64,000 nucleotides of DNA from Sporosarcina ureilytica (GCF_001753205.1 NZ_CP017560.1:2294001-2358000); one strand, 5' to 3'. Shown: positions 18,204 to 28,667, counted from the first letter of the stretch. The notes: generated from the sequence alone by a model not told the origin. Translations and numbers: made by a program.

Positions 18204-19385
18204 TTATTCCAACAATAAGTTTACCGGATTGCTAGCGACCGGTATTGGTAATGTTGAAGATAATTCATACCTTCCAAGCTTCTCTTGTGTCACATTCTCT
18301 AGCTTTACCGCCAACTGAAATTGTTCAGCGGTTAACATGAATCCCTCAATCATTAAGCGAGCCTGGTCATCATTCATTTGCGATAAATCAAGTGCGTCTT
18401 TGAATCGAATAAATGCGGTATCTTCCGCTACCCAAACATCATAGTGTACCGATTCGGGAACTAAACTTTCAAAGTCATCACTGTACTGCTTCTTCATATT
18501 CAATAACGCTTCCTCTGCAGTTTCCGCCAAATCCCCAGCGTCTTGAGGCACGATAAAGGTTTGTCCAGATGGTAACGTGTATTTGTAATAGGAAGCTGCA
18601 TAACCGTCCTGATTTAATTGTATCGCATCCATCGGTCCAACTTGGCTAAATTCGATTGGGTCACCATTTTCCTTCACAGGTAAAAATGTCGAAAAGTCGC
18701 TGAATGTCGATTTCATCATCCCTTCATAAACTTGAATCGAAGCGGAAGATTGATCATAAGGATGGTGACTTGGAAGTTTATGACGGACCATCCCGTCTTC
18801 AACAATTAACTCTCCTTCAATGGGGTGATAGTGATCAAAACCCAAAGCTCCCTCATGTATTTGATTAGCATACTTTTGATAGAGCGCTACACTGTTTGGA
18901 TTTCCCACTTGAAAATCTTTACGAATTTGTTCTGAAGGGATAAGGAATGTAACAGGAATCACGTGTGCTCGAGATACGAGACCTATTTGAAAAGGGATAT
19001 ACCCATTTAGTTCTTCCGCCAATAAAAGATGGCTACTTTGCTCCTCAATAAGTAACGCGGCCTCTTCTATACTCTTTTCTGCTTCCGCCATTTCATCTGC
19101 TGAATCGTCCATTTGCATAAATGTAGATTCCGAAGCACTATCCGACTGATGTTGACCATCCTTTAGCATGGACGGAATTAATAAGCTGAAAAACAGAACT
19201 GCAGCTATGGCTACTACGGTGGGCATCCATTTCCAAGACTTCTTCTCAACCGGCTGATCGTCTTGTAATCGTTTATCATTTTTCAGACGTATATATACTT
19301 CTTCCATGGATCGATTGTCTTCAGGTGCAGGCATTTGACTGAGCATCTTTTCAATCTTTTCTTCGGTCCACTTCTCTTTATCCAT
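18204..19385 (-). CDS. rsiX: Anti-sigma-X factor RsiX
   Basis: Membrane-bound regulator that holds SigX inactive. The N-terminal cytoplasmic part (1-48) is charged, a single membrane segment lies at about 50-72, and a large extracytoplasmic domain follows (about 90-393). Length 393 compares with about 368 in B. subtilis RsiX. It overlaps the end of sigX by eight bases, the usual arrangement for a sigma/anti-sigma pair. What triggers its release is not shown by the sequence. Confidence 0.9.
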   Translation of the reverse strand: MDKEKWTEEKIEKMLSQMPAPEDNRSMEEVYIRLKNDKRLQDDQPVEKKSWKWMPTVVAIAAVLFFSLLIPSMLKDGQHQSDSASESTFMQMDDSADEMAEAEKSIEEAALLIEEQSSHLLLAEELNGYIPFQIGLVSRAHVIPVTFLIPSEQIRKDFQVGNPNSVALYQKYANQIHEGALGFDHYHPIEGELIVEDGMVRHKLPSHHPYDQSSASIQVYEGMMKSTFSDFSTFLPVKENGDPIEFSQVGPMDAIQLNQDGYAASYYKYTLPSGQTFIVPQDAGDLAETAEEALLNMKKQYSDDFESLVPESVHYDVWVAEDTAFIRFKDALDLSQMNDDQARLMIEGFMLTAEQFQLAVKLENVTQEKLGRYELSSTLPIPVASNPVNLLLE

Positions 19386-19914
19386 CTTCTGTCCCCCCTT
19401 CTTGCGAAAAAGTCGTTAACTTCTTTTGAAGTGCTCTAATCGCCCGATGCTGAGTCGTTTTCACTTTCGCTTCGGACCATCCTAAGATTTCTGCGGCTTC
19501 TGAAATTGATAGATCATGTAAGTAGCGCATATGAATGACAAGCTTTTGGTCACCCGTGCACGTTTCCAGTGCGCCCAAAAGTTCTGACATTTGTTCATTC
19601 ATCACGACAAAATCTCCTGGTAAAGGGCGGGGACTGGCAAGTTCGCTCTTCTCCCAGTCAAAGCGGTCGAAATCATGTTTTTTTCTAACTGTTTGTTTTC
19701 TAAAATGATCAATGGCTACGTTTTTTGCGATTGAAAATAACCAAGTCTTTTCCGAGCTTTTTCCTTCGAATCCTTGATAAGCCCTTAAGACCCGCACATA
19801 AACTTCATGTACAAGGTCTTCTGCTTGCTCCCGGCTCCTTGTTAAATAGATTAGAAACTTGAATAGATCCTGATGGTATTCTTCATATAACCGATGAAAT
19901 ACGGAGTCATCCAT
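19378..19914 (-). CDS. sigX: ECF RNA polymerase sigma factor SigX
   Basis: An extracytoplasmic-function sigma factor that in B. subtilis controls genes that alter cell-surface charge. Region 2 is seen as YHQDLFKFLIYLTRSREQAE and DLVHEVYVRVLRAYQGFEGK, with SSEKTWLFSIAKNVAIDHFR; region 4 ends with SEAAEILGWSEAKVKTTQHR. The 178-residue protein closely follows B. subtilis SigX, including SSEKTWL and KVKTTQHR. It is co-translated with rsiX and lies between resE and rsiX as expected. Confidence 0.94.
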   Translation of the reverse strand: MDDSVFHRLYEEYHQDLFKFLIYLTRSREQAEDLVHEVYVRVLRAYQGFEGKSSEKTWLFSIAKNVAIDHFRKQTVRKKHDFDRFDWEKSELASPRPLPGDFVVMNEQMSELLGALETCTGDQKLVIHMRYLHDLSISEAAEILGWSEAKVKTTQHRAIRALQKKLTTFSQEGGTEDG

Positions 19915-19952
19915 ATAATCCCCCCGCTCAATGTATTAGTCGTTCCACTTCA

Positions 19953-21734
19953 TCATTCGTTACATTTTTTTATTGGAAGGGTAACAGTCATAATCGTCCC
20001 GTTTACTTCTCCCCTGGATGCGGTAATCATTCCATGGTGTGCATCAATAATATTTTTCGCAATGGAAAGACCTAATCCTGTACCGCCTTTCACACGTGTT
20101 CTTGCTTTATCAGCTTTGTAAAACCTTTCGAATATAAACTGTAAGTCCTCTTCGGGAATCCCATCCCCCGTATCAGCAACTGTCATTTGACACGTTTCTC
20201 CATACACATTAACCGTTAATAATACATCGCCATTTTCGGGCGTATGACGTATCGCATTGTCAATTAAATTCGTAAATACTTGTTCGATTCGATCTTCATC
20301 TATGTCCAAAATTATTTGTTCATCGGGATGTTGAAATGAAAGATTGACATTTTCTTCACGTGCTACTTGACTAAACTTATGGACAATCCTACCTAAAAAC
20401 GGAAGAACAGATACTTCCTCTTTATAAAGCGTCATATGGCCTGATTCCATTCTAGCAAGGTCGAGTAAATCAGTTACAAGTCGCCCCATTCGAAGCGATT
20501 CTTCGTGAATTACTTGAATAATTTCATCCCTTTCCTCATCACTTTCTGTAACGCCATCAAGTATCGCTTCGCTATACCCTTGTAGCATCGATATAGGCGT
20601 TCTTAATTCATGAGAAACATTAGCGATAAAATCAGATCGAAGCTTGTCTAATTGATGTTGTGCAGTCATATCCCGAAGCACCGCTACAGCCCCACGTATA
20701 CTACTTCCACTATAAAGCGGACTGATTGAAATCGTATAAAATTTTCCATTTAAAAGAAGTTCGTCTTCTACTTCTTCTGAGAAGTTGATGGAATGTTCAA
20801 GCATGTGTAGCAACTCTGGCGGTAAAGAGTCATCGGATGAACCATTCGCGAAATACCAATTTTGCAAAAGTTTCTCCGCCTCTGGATTGCTTAATAAAAT
20901 CGTGCCATCACTGTTAAAGGTAATGACCGCATCTGCCATCGAAGTTAAAATACTATAAAGTTGTTCTTTTTCTTGACTGATGAGCTCAACATGATATTTT
21001 AATTGTCTCCCCATCTGATTGAAGGCTGTCGCCAACTGTCCAATCTCGTCACTTTGCAGCGTAGGTAATCGCGTATCGAAGTTCCCTTTAGATAATTCAT
21101 TTGCAGCTTGTCGCATTTTTCTCAAGGGCAAAGTAATTCGGGTAGATAAGAAAAAAGCGAAGATGGTCGTTAAAATGAATGCTATAAATGCAGAAAGAAA
21201 TACGATATTTGTCGTTTTCTTCGTAGTCGCTTGAATCGCTTCTAAACTTTGATAAATATAGACCGTTCCATTTGCGCCAGCTTCTGTAGTAAATGGATCA
21301 GCCAAAACGATATATTGTTCCATCATTCCTTCTTCGGTAATTGAAGGCATCATAATCTCTTTGGTCACACCATTGTTCAACTTATTATCGGAGGAAAATG
21401 CGGGGGTTGAAAGGATTTTCCTTTCAATTCTACTTTTATTAAGCCCAATATGGTAAGAGTGCGTAACTAATCCTTTTTCATCCGTAATAAATGCATTTGT
21501 TTCTTCGTCTAATACGTCATGAATAATGATTGGCATTAACGGCTGACCTTGATGTTCCAACACGACATTCGCAATCATTTTTGCTTCCCGTCGTAGTGAA
21601 TCCTCGGCTTGTTCTCTATGGAAATTCCCTAAAAACTCAAGTAATAATGCAGTGACAATAAATAAAATAAAAGTAACGAGAAGCAATATGGTTGCCCATA
21701 GCTTCCCGACGATTGAATTCCATATTCTATTCAT
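19953..21734 (-). CDS. resE: Sensor histidine kinase ResE
   Basis: Membrane kinase that signals oxygen limitation and nitric oxide to ResD. Domains in order: transmembrane segment (about 10-33), extracytoplasmic domain, second transmembrane segment (about 175-197), HAMP (about 197-250), PAS (about 255-350), the dimerisation/phosphorylation helix with NVSHELRTP (His at about 375), and an ATPase domain with NLIDNAIRHTPE, DTGDGIP and GGTGLGLSI. The 593 residues match B. subtilis ResE (about 589). Its ATG overlaps the resD stop by four bases. Confidence 0.96.
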   Translation of the reverse strand: MNRIWNSIVGKLWATILLLVTFILFIVTALLLEFLGNFHREQAEDSLRREAKMIANVVLEHQGQPLMPIIIHDVLDEETNAFITDEKGLVTHSYHIGLNKSRIERKILSTPAFSSDNKLNNGVTKEIMMPSITEEGMMEQYIVLADPFTTEAGANGTVYIYQSLEAIQATTKKTTNIVFLSAFIAFILTTIFAFFLSTRITLPLRKMRQAANELSKGNFDTRLPTLQSDEIGQLATAFNQMGRQLKYHVELISQEKEQLYSILTSMADAVITFNSDGTILLSNPEAEKLLQNWYFANGSSDDSLPPELLHMLEHSINFSEEVEDELLLNGKFYTISISPLYSGSSIRGAVAVLRDMTAQHQLDKLRSDFIANVSHELRTPISMLQGYSEAILDGVTESDEERDEIIQVIHEESLRMGRLVTDLLDLARMESGHMTLYKEEVSVLPFLGRIVHKFSQVAREENVNLSFQHPDEQIILDIDEDRIEQVFTNLIDNAIRHTPENGDVLLTVNVYGETCQMTVADTGDGIPEEDLQFIFERFYKADKARTRVKGGTGLGLSIAKNIIDAHHGMITASRGEVNGTIMTVTLPIKKCNE

Positions 21735-22444
21735 TCTAAAGCCTCGAACTTATATCCGACGCCCCAAACAGTAACAATCATTTTAGCAGAACTTTCGGAA
21801 ACGCGACTCAACTTTTCTCGTAAGCGCTTTATATGAGTATCTACGGTACGCAAATCACCGAAAAACTCATAATGCCATACTTCTTTCAATAATTGTTCTC
21901 TGTCAAAAACCTTATCCGGAGATTTCGCTAAAAAGTATAGAAGTTCGTATTCCTTTGGTGTTAAATTAACTTCTTGACCTTCTGCAGTCACGCGATGTGC
22001 ATCATGGTCGATTGTTAAGTTAGGAAACACAACAAGGTCTTTCGAAGTTGAAGCAGAACTACTAGGAAAGGTTGCAGACCTTCTTAAAATTGCTTTAATT
22101 CGCAAGACTACTTCACGTGGACTAAAAGGTTTCACAATATAATCATCCGCACCAGTTTCAAATCCGGTTACTCGGTCCGACTCTTCACCTTTAGCAGTTA
22201 GCATAATGACAGGCGTCATGTTCCCTTGATCTCTTAAAGTAGACAACACTTCAAGACCGTCTTTCTCCGGCATCATCTGGTCTAATAAAATACAATTATA
22301 TTCATTAGTAGTTGCTTTTTCTAATGCTTCAGCACCGTCTGCGGCTTCATCTACTTCATAGCCCTCACGGTTTAAATACATATTTAATAAACGACGAATG
22401 CGATCCTCGTCATCTACAACCAAAACTGATACTTTTTCTTCCAT
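21731..22444 (-). CDS. resD: Response regulator ResD
   Basis: OmpR-type transcription factor for aerobic and anaerobic respiration genes. The receiver domain (about 5-120) has the acidic pocket DDE, the phosphorylation Asp in LLDQMMPEKDG (about residue 56), and KPF with the conserved Lys. The winged-helix domain (about 140-235) follows. It is coupled to resE by ATGA overlap. A terminator separates it from resC upstream, so resDE may have its own promoter in addition to read-through. Confidence 0.96.
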   Translation of the reverse strand: MEEKVSVLVVDDEDRIRRLLNMYLNREGYEVDEAADGAEALEKATTNEYNCILLDQMMPEKDGLEVLSTLRDQGNMTPVIMLTAKGEESDRVTGFETGADDYIVKPFSPREVVLRIKAILRRSATFPSSSASTSKDLVVFPNLTIDHDAHRVTAEGQEVNLTPKEYELLYFLAKSPDKVFDREQLLKEVWHYEFFGDLRTVDTHIKRLREKLSRVSESSAKMIVTVWGVGYKFEALE

Positions 22445-22510
22445 TATGAATAGCCCCTTTCAACAAACTCTCACTCTATATTGTACAAGTGTTTCTGTTT
22501 AAAAGAAATA

Positions 22511-22550
22511 AAAAGACTGTACAGGATAAAGGTTCAACCCGTACAGTCTT
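22511..22550 (-). terminator. Terminator between resC and resD
   Basis: A 10-base-pair stem, AAGACTGTAC and its complement, with an 18-base loop and a T-rich tail (TTTTTATTTC) on the minus strand, just after the resC stop. Confidence 0.75.
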
Positions 22551-22555
22551 GTTCT

Positions 22556-23740
22556 TTATGCGTATGAATGAAGTCCAGCGAGTATCATATTCACTGCAAT
22601 AAAGTTAAACATGATTAGAATGAACCCTATAACCATAAGCCAAGCTGACTTTTTCCCTTCCCATCCACGCGATAAACGTAAATGTAAAAATGCTGCATAG
22701 AAAAGCCATGTAATGAGTGCCCAAACTTCTTTCGGGTCCCATCCCCAAAACCTTGACCACGCCTCATGCGCCCAAATCATCGCAAAGATTAAGCCACCTA
22801 ATGTAAACACTGGGAAACCGATCAGAACAGCTCGGTAACCAATCTCATCCATCAGTTGCGTATTCGCCTTCTTCGACAATGGTTGAAGAACCGCAGCAAG
22901 AGGTCTTCTAACGATAAGTCTTAATAGAATGTACAACACGGTTCCCACGAAAAATGACCATGTCGTTGTCGTTAACTTTTTGGCATCGATAATTGCAGGC
23001 GTTTCAGCCCATGGTTGCATGGTTCCTTCCGTTAATGCCTCATACTGATGCATACCAAAGAGGGGCGGCATGTGATAAGTCACTTGGTCAACTTGTTCAT
23101 TTTTATTAACAAACGTAAACTGCGCTTCATAGCCCGCGACTCTAAATCCTGTTGTCGCGATGATAAAACCTACACATAATACTAATGTATAGACAATCAC
23201 TTCTAACCAAAACCTTTCGTTAGAAGGCTTTTTCACATTTACTTTTTTCAAAAGTAAAACAAATCCAGCAACTGCGGAAATCGCTAAAATGGCTTCTCCT
23301 AAAATCGTTGTAATCACGTGTACCGCTAACCATTTACTTTTCAAAGCAGGGATTAACGGTGTTACTTCCGTCGGGAACATCGTTGCATAGCCGATAATAA
23401 TAATGGCAGTTGGTAAAGCAAATAGTCCTAATGAAGGCGTTTTATACAGATAATAGAGTAAAATGAATGCTGCAACAAGCATCATACCTAATGCCGTAAC
23501 AGCTTCAAACATATTACTGACAGGTGCATGTCCTGATGCCATCCATCTTGTAATGAAGTAACCTACATGTGTTAAAAAGCCGATAATCGTAATCACAATG
23601 CCAATCGTTCCAGATCGGCTGTTCCCATAAGATGCTTGGGATTTAGCACCCTTTACCGCGCCACCGAAGAACAGTGTTGCAATTAAATAGGCAAAGAATG
23701 AAATCAGTAATAAATTCGAACTTAAAGATGCGAGTTCCAT
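22556..23740 (-). CDS. resC: Cytochrome c biogenesis protein ResC (CcsA family)
   Basis: Polytopic membrane partner of ResB in the system II heme delivery and cytochrome c synthesis complex. The tryptophan-rich heme-handling motif appears as [14 protein letters not shown] (about 334-347), and about eight to nine membrane segments are visible. Length 394 compares with about 387 in B. subtilis. Its start codon overlaps the resB stop by one base. Confidence 0.95.
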   Translation of the reverse strand: MELASLSSNLLLISFFAYLIATLFFGGAVKGAKSQASYGNSRSGTIGIVITIIGFLTHVGYFITRWMASGHAPVSNMFEAVTALGMMLVAAFILLYYLYKTPSLGLFALPTAIIIIGYATMFPTEVTPLIPALKSKWLAVHVITTILGEAILAISAVAGFVLLLKKVNVKKPSNERFWLEVIVYTLVLCVGFIIATTGFRVAGYEAQFTFVNKNEQVDQVTYHMPPLFGMHQYEALTEGTMQPWAETPAIIDAKKLTTTTWSFFVGTVLYILLRLIVRRPLAAVLQPLSKKANTQLMDEIGYRAVLIGFPVFTLGGLIFAMIWAHEAWSRFWGWDPKEVWALITWLFYAAFLHLRLSRGWEGKKSAWLMVIGFILIMFNFIAVNMILAGLHSYA

Positions 23741-25389
23741 TATGTAAAGTCCCCTTCCTCATCGTCCAAAACAGACTCCGTGTCTTCACGGTCTTCATAT
23801 TGTGGCAAGCCCGCATATTCTTTCACTTGAGCCATATCCTTTTTTAAGGAGAACCAGTTTTTATTCGTATGGCTGGCAATAAACATCTCATTATTTTCTC
23901 CTTTTTGTATCCAAATTCGGCGGTGATTCCAATACGAACCTTGCGCTACACCAATCATGAAAATAATTCCACCGAGGAGTAATAAATATAACGTTTTATC
24001 TTTACGTATTGTAAGGCCTGAAATATTACGAGTTTCAGCACTTAAAAAGTTCACCTTATAATCATTTTCTTCTGCTTCTACTGTTTGACGTATCGCAACA
24101 AAACTGATTTCCCCTTTTGGCTTTTCGGGTGTAATCATTTTAAAGAAGAATGCAGGGTTGTTCGGTAATGGCGTTTTAGACGTCGGTTCACCATCTACAA
24201 ATCCGTCATAATCAGGATAGTAGTCTCTGAGTTCAACAGACGCGCCATTGCCTAAATCATAAACTCGTTCTGGTGTCACTAGATCCACCGTAAACTCTCC
24301 GAGTGACTTTTCCGACGATTTTTCTGTCAATTGGAATGTCATCGATTTCAGTTCATCTGTCCGATAATCCATTTGGAAAATACTATAGCCATCGAAAGTT
24401 AACGGTTTATTCACGACAATTGGATACTCTTTTACTAGAGATATATTGTCAGATTGTCCAGGGAGTCCGCCTTCTTCTTGCTTATACAAGGCAATATCGG
24501 TTTGGAATTCTTTCACAATCGTACCGTTACGCTCCAATGCCGTCTCAAAAACTGCATTGTCTTCCTCTGAGTAGGTTTCAAGTGTAAACCCTTTGTTTTC
24601 AATAAAATACCCCGGCGCGCCAGGAACCTCAAGCATTTCTCCTTCTCTTAACCATAATGTTTCATCCACATAAAATCCTGGGATACCTCGAAGTAGAATA
24701 GCCCCTAAAAAGATTAGTAGTCCTGTATGGTTGACGTAGGGACCCCATCTTGAAAACCGATTTTTTTCGGCTAGAATGGCACCGTTTTCAACTTTTACGT
24801 GATAACGTAATTGCTTTAGTTTTTCTTCTGCTTTCGTTAAAGACTCGTCCGCGTTCTCGACCGAACCATGCCCGTAGACACGCTGTCGCTTCAAAAATGA
24901 AGTGTGTCGTTTCGTACGTTGTTGTTTTAAAGATTTATATAATGGAACGACCCTATCCACACTCGCAATCAGAATTGATGTGCCGAGCATCCCAACTAAG
25001 GTAATAAACCACCAACTATTATACATATCATAGAAACCTAGTTTATAATAAATAACACCTACAACACCATATAAACGTTCATAATATGCTGCAATCTCTG
25101 CTTCAGTGTTTCCCGGAACATATAATTTTTGTGGGAAAATTGTACCGATTGCTGATGTCACTAAAACAGCGACAATAATACTAACTCCAATTTTAACACT
25201 TGAAAAGAAATTCCATATTTTATCAATGATCGTTCTCTTATACGTTTGCGATCTACGTGCGGACCCTTCGTAACGCATATCTACTGTCTTACTGTTTTTC
25301 GCTTCCTCCGTTTGTGGCCGACCGCATTGCTCACAAAGTACCGTGCCGAAAGGGTTTTCGTGACCGCACTGGCATTTGATTTTGCTCAT
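23740..25389 (-). CDS. resB: Cytochrome c biogenesis protein ResB (Ccs1 family)
   Basis: Membrane subunit of the ResBC heme-attachment complex. The N-terminus carries a four-cysteine zinc-ribbon-like segment ([18 protein letters not shown], residues 6-23), and then membrane segments at about 65-85, 120-140 and 220-235, a large extracytoplasmic domain, and a last segment near 475-495. The 549 residues agree with B. subtilis ResB (about 542). It lies between resA and resC in one unit. Confidence 0.95.
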   Translation of the reverse strand: MSKIKCQCGHENPFGTVLCEQCGRPQTEEAKNSKTVDMRYEGSARRSQTYKRTIIDKIWNFFSSVKIGVSIIVAVLVTSAIGTIFPQKLYVPGNTEAEIAAYYERLYGVVGVIYYKLGFYDMYNSWWFITLVGMLGTSILIASVDRVVPLYKSLKQQRTKRHTSFLKRQRVYGHGSVENADESLTKAEEKLKQLRYHVKVENGAILAEKNRFSRWGPYVNHTGLLIFLGAILLRGIPGFYVDETLWLREGEMLEVPGAPGYFIENKGFTLETYSEEDNAVFETALERNGTIVKEFQTDIALYKQEEGGLPGQSDNISLVKEYPIVVNKPLTFDGYSIFQMDYRTDELKSMTFQLTEKSSEKSLGEFTVDLVTPERVYDLGNGASVELRDYYPDYDGFVDGEPTSKTPLPNNPAFFFKMITPEKPKGEISFVAIRQTVEAEENDYKVNFLSAETRNISGLTIRKDKTLYLLLLGGIIFMIGVAQGSYWNHRRIWIQKGENNEMFIASHTNKNWFSLKKDMAQVKEYAGLPQYEDREDTESVLDDEEGDFT

Positions 25390-25404
25390 TTGTATCGCTC
25401 CTTA

Positions 25405-25947
25405 TTAAGGTTGAATGCTTTCCATCGCTTCCTGAATTTGCTCTTCATCCATTCCACCAGCAATAATCTGCTCAATATACCCATCTTTATTGATGAGGAT
25501 TGTGGTAGGTAGTGGAATTACATTATAAGCACGCCTTACACTTTCATCTTTGTCTTGTGCGATGGGGAACGTCAACCCATATTGATCTCTGAACGATTCA
25601 GCTTTCAATCTTGTGTCTTTAATATTTATTGCTAATATGTGAACGCCTTTTTCTTCAAATTCTTTTGACTGTCTTTCCATAAATGGCATTTCCGTTTTAC
25701 AAGGGCCACACCACGATCCCCAGAAATTTAGAAATACCCCTTGCCCTTCATATTCTGATAGTTTATGTTTATTGCCCTCAAGGTCAACTAATTCAAAGTC
25801 AGGCGCTTTGTCACCTATCGCTAATACTTTCTCAGTATCCTTAGATACAATTGCAAAAATGACAGCTCCAAATAGTAAGAATAGGACCACCGTTCGAATC
25901 ATAAGACGGTTTTTCCTCTTCTTAGCGAACTGTTCCGCTTTAGACAT
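25405..25947 (-). CDS. resA: Thiol-disulfide oxidoreductase ResA
   Basis: Membrane-anchored thioredoxin-like protein that reduces the CXXCH heme-binding cysteines of apocytochrome c. One N-terminal membrane segment (about 16-34) is followed by a TlpA/AhpC-like fold with the active site WCGPC (Cys80, Cys83) and a cis-Pro in PLPTTIL. B. subtilis ResA has CEPC, so the Glu is replaced by Gly here. The second ATG (25947) is 7 bases from AAGGGGG, while the first is only 1, so I use the second (180 residues). Confidence 0.94.
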   Translation of the reverse strand: MSKAEQFAKKRKNRLMIRTVVLFLLFGAVIFAIVSKDTEKVLAIGDKAPDFELVDLEGNKHKLSEYEGQGVFLNFWGSWCGPCKTEMPFMERQSKEFEEKGVHILAINIKDTRLKAESFRDQYGLTFPIAQDKDESVRRAYNVIPLPTTILINKDGYIEQIIAGGMDEEQIQEAMESIQP

Positions 25948-26078
25948 TCTCATGCCCCCTTACATAGTAATTACGATATTATTATAACAAAGGATAGTCG
26001 CGAATAACTTTCGAGAAATGAAATAACTGTGAACTCGTCCCAATTAGCTCAAATCATAAACCAAATCGACCCCATAGA

Positions 26079-26131
26079 AAGCGCGTGGACCTACAGGATA
26101 GAGATCCGTTCCTGTAGGTCGCAGCGCGCTT
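26079..26131 (-). terminator. Terminator after rluB
   Basis: A two-part stem: inner ACCTACAGGA with its exact complement and outer AGCGCG/GCGCGCT with small internal bulges, followed by TTTC on the minus strand. It separates rluB from the resABC genes and implies that resA has its own promoter in 25948-26078. Confidence 0.7.
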
Positions 26132-26162
26132 AAAGGGTCTAACTTTGCTAAATTATGATGCC

Positions 26163-26894
26163 TTACCCAATCTTCCCAGTTTCCGCTAAGACACGTAATT
26201 GTTTGATTTCATGAATCGTTAATGGTCGTGAATCACCTGCGTTTAAGCCGCGTGCCGTGACGATTCCAAATTCTTCACGTCTCAAACTATCTACAGGACA
26301 GCCAATCGCATCGAACATACGACGCACTTGACGGTTACGACCTTCATGAATTGTAATTTCAACAATCGCCGTATTTGACTTTCTATCGTTCGATTGCACT
26401 TTAACGCGTGCTGGTGCTGTTAAGCCGTCTTCCAGTTCAATTCCTCGTTCCAGCTTTCTTAAATCCTCGCGTTTGGGAATGCCTTTTACTTTTGCAATAT
26501 ACGTTTTCTTAATCTCAAACTTTGGATGTGTCATTAAATAAGAAAACTCTCCGTCATTCGTCATAATAATGACACCAGATGTATCATAGTCAAGCCGACC
26601 AACAGGATAAATCCGTTCTTCAATTTCCGGGAAAAAGTCGACCACAGTCTTTCTGCCTTTCTCATCATTCGCAGTAGAAATGACGCCCCTTGGCTTATAT
26701 AAAAGATAATAAACATGTGGTTCCTTCACAATTGGAACACCTTCTACTTCTACTTTGTCTGTGTGCGATACACGTGTCCCAAGTTCTTTCACGATAACGC
26801 CGTTCACTTTTACTTTTCCAGCGAGAATAAGTTCTTCTGATTTCCTTCTAGAAGCAACCCCCGCTTGGGCCATCACTTTTTGTAATCTTTCCAT
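26163..26894 (-). CDS. rluB: Ribosomal large-subunit pseudouridine synthase B
   Basis: Makes pseudouridine in 23S rRNA, as do RluB-type enzymes. An S4 RNA-binding domain occupies the first about 60 residues (MERLQKVMAQAGVASRRKSE), and the catalytic motif GRLDYDTSGVIIMTNDG holds the conserved Asp; ITIHEGRNRQVRRMF is the RsuA-family signature. The 243 residues match B. subtilis RluB (YpuL, about 244). In B. subtilis spmAB lies between dacB and rluB; here dacB is the direct upstream neighbour. Confidence 0.95.
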   Translation of the reverse strand: MERLQKVMAQAGVASRRKSEELILAGKVKVNGVIVKELGTRVSHTDKVEVEGVPIVKEPHVYYLLYKPRGVISTANDEKGRKTVVDFFPEIEERIYPVGRLDYDTSGVIIMTNDGEFSYLMTHPKFEIKKTYIAKVKGIPKREDLRKLERGIELEDGLTAPARVKVQSNDRKSNTAIVEITIHEGRNRQVRRMFDAIGCPVDSLRREEFGIVTARGLNAGDSRPLTIHEIKQLRVLAETGKIG

Positions 26895-26952
26895 GTCGTC
26901 ACCCCGTCTATATACTAGTGAAAATTATGTCACATTTTGTAGCAAATTAAAA

Positions 26953-26981
26953 GAAGACTGTCCTATATTAAGACAGTCTTC
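26953..26981 (-). terminator. Terminator after dacB
   Basis: A perfect 10-base-pair stem, GAAGACTGTC and its complement, with a nine-base loop and a TTTTAA tail on the minus strand, in the gap between dacB and rluB. Confidence 0.75.
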
Positions 26982-27057
26982 TCAATATCGCCACATTTTC
27001 TACTTAAATTGATGTGTTAACTTGATCTTTATTCAATCGAAACAACGTTACATTAAA

Positions 27058-28056
27058 TTAACGTGAAAGTAAAATTTCAGTACTCAGGACTGGCTCTCGT
27101 TCAAAATAAACCGTCCATTGGCCAATGCTTTCTTTATCTCCTCCACGAGGAATTTGGAGAATATGCGATATTTCTTTGGCCTCCCCTTTTTTCAAGAGCA
27201 TTTGAATTGGCTTTTTTAATTCTCCCTGGACGCCGGGTAATATGGCGTACGTCCCTTTTTTGGAAACCGTTTCAATACGATAGGTTGAAAAAGCTTTTTC
27301 GGCTAATGATAAATGCGTATTCCAATCATCCCCATCATTTAACGTTACGACGATGACTCTTTTATTATCTTTCTCGAAATATGTGACAAGTGTACGACCT
27401 GCTGCTTTTGTAAACCCTGTTTTCCCAGCAATTGCCGTGTCTTGTGACCGAACGAGTCGATGCTTATTTGCCCAACTATATGTCGTTTCTCCAAGTTTAA
27501 ACGTATACATAGGCGTCGATGCAATTTCTCTAAACTTTTCATTTTGCATGGCATAACGCATCATTAATGCTGTTTCATAAGCTGTAGATAAATGCTGATC
27601 GTCATGCAATCCAGATGGATTTGTGAAATAAGTATCATTTAATCCGTAATACAATGCCTTTTCGTTCATCAAGTCGACAAAACCTTCTACTGATCCACCT
27701 GCATATTCTGCGAGCGCGTACGCTGCATCATTTCCTGAACGGAGCATGAGCCCGTATAACAGACTTTCAACGCCAACTATCGTGCCTTGTTCCAAATAAA
27801 TCGATGACCCTTCTGCGGATGCTGCTGCTGGTGACATTGTAGTTTCTCCAAGTGAAACTCCGCTTTCCAGCATTGTAAATGCAGTCCAAATTTTCGTTAA
27901 GCTTGCAATCGGCAGTTGCACATTTTCATTGGAACCCATTAATAATCGACCCGTATCCGCGTCAATTACCGCCCACGAAGATCCAGCCTTTACCGTTTTA
28001 CCACCGAACAGTACGAACAATGAAACTAATAAGACAAGCATACTTGCCCGTTTCAA
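27058..28056 (-). CDS. dacB: Sporulation D-alanyl-D-alanine carboxypeptidase (DacB-like, PBP5*)
   Basis: Serine peptidase of family S11 that trims peptidoglycan side chains; in sporulation it lowers cross-linking of the spore cortex. A signal peptide (1-24) precedes the catalytic triad of motifs: SLTK (Ser52), SGND (about 106) and KTG (about 214). The C-terminal domain is short, for a total of 332 residues compared with about 382 for B. subtilis DacB. The place between scpB and rluB supports dacB over dacF. Its ATG overlaps the scpB stop (ATGA). spmA and spmB, usually just downstream, are missing. Confidence 0.88.
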   Translation of the reverse strand: MKRASMLVLLVSLFVLFGGKTVKAGSSWAVIDADTGRLLMGSNENVQLPIASLTKIWTAFTMLESGVSLGETTMSPAAASAEGSSIYLEQGTIVGVESLLYGLMLRSGNDAAYALAEYAGGSVEGFVDLMNEKALYYGLNDTYFTNPSGLHDDQHLSTAYETALMMRYAMQNEKFREIASTPMYTFKLGETTYSWANKHRLVRSQDTAIAGKTGFTKAAGRTLVTYFEKDNKRVIVVTLNDGDDWNTHLSLAEKAFSTYRIETVSKKGTYAILPGVQGELKKPIQMLLKKGEAKEISHILQIPRGGDKESIGQWTVYFEREPVLSTEILLSR

Positions 28057-28667
28057 GTATCATTTCCTCCTCCGTCATTGTCGATTTCAAATGCTTCTTG
28101 AAATTGTGTCATGAATAAGTCATTACTTTCTGCGTCATCGTCTTCTTCTAGCTTAAGCGGAGGTAAATCTTTAATGGATTCAAGACCAAATCGGTCAAGG
28201 AACAAATCAGTTGTCCCATATAAAATCGCCCGCCCCGTTCCTTCCGATCGACCTTTCTCCATAATAAATCCTCTTGAAATTAGTGTATGTAATGGCCCCT
28301 CGCTTTTAACACCACGAAGATCATCTATTTCTACTCGCGTCACAGGTTGTTTATACGCAATAATTGCCAGCACCTCAAGAGAAGCCTTCGTAATTGTTTG
28401 CGGAGAAGGATTTTCAAGCAACCTTTTAATATCCTCTGCAAATTCCGCCTTTGTCACGAGGCGATACGCTCCACCGTATTGCTTTAATGTGATCCCTCTA
28501 TACTTTTCTTCCTCGTAAGCATTCAGTAAGTCCTGAAGCGCTTGACTCATTGTCGCTTCATCTTCTACAGTTAATGTGGTCAATTGCTTCAATGTTAAAC
28601 CTTCATCGCCTGCAATAAATAAAAAACTTTCAATCATTCCTAATAACCTTTTATTCTCGCACAACAC
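28053..28667 (-). CDS. scpB: Segregation and condensation protein ScpB
   Basis: Subunit of the SMC condensin complex that organises and segregates the chromosome. Two winged-helix domains can be seen, with ASLEVLAIIAYKQPVTRVEI and DDLRGV, followed by GRAILYGTTDLFLDRFGL. The start is GTG at 28667 with GAAGG upstream, inside the end of scpA, giving 204 residues; the N-terminus then aligns in length with B. subtilis ScpB. Overlaps both scpA and dacB. Confidence 0.95.
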   Translation of the reverse strand: MLCENKRLLGMIESFLFIAGDEGLTLKQLTTLTVEDEATMSQALQDLLNAYEEEKYRGITLKQYGGAYRLVTKAEFAEDIKRLLENPSPQTITKASLEVLAIIAYKQPVTRVEIDDLRGVKSEGPLHTLISRGFIMEKGRSEGTGRAILYGTTDLFLDRFGLESIKDLPPLKLEEDDDAESNDLFMTQFQEAFEIDNDGGGNDT

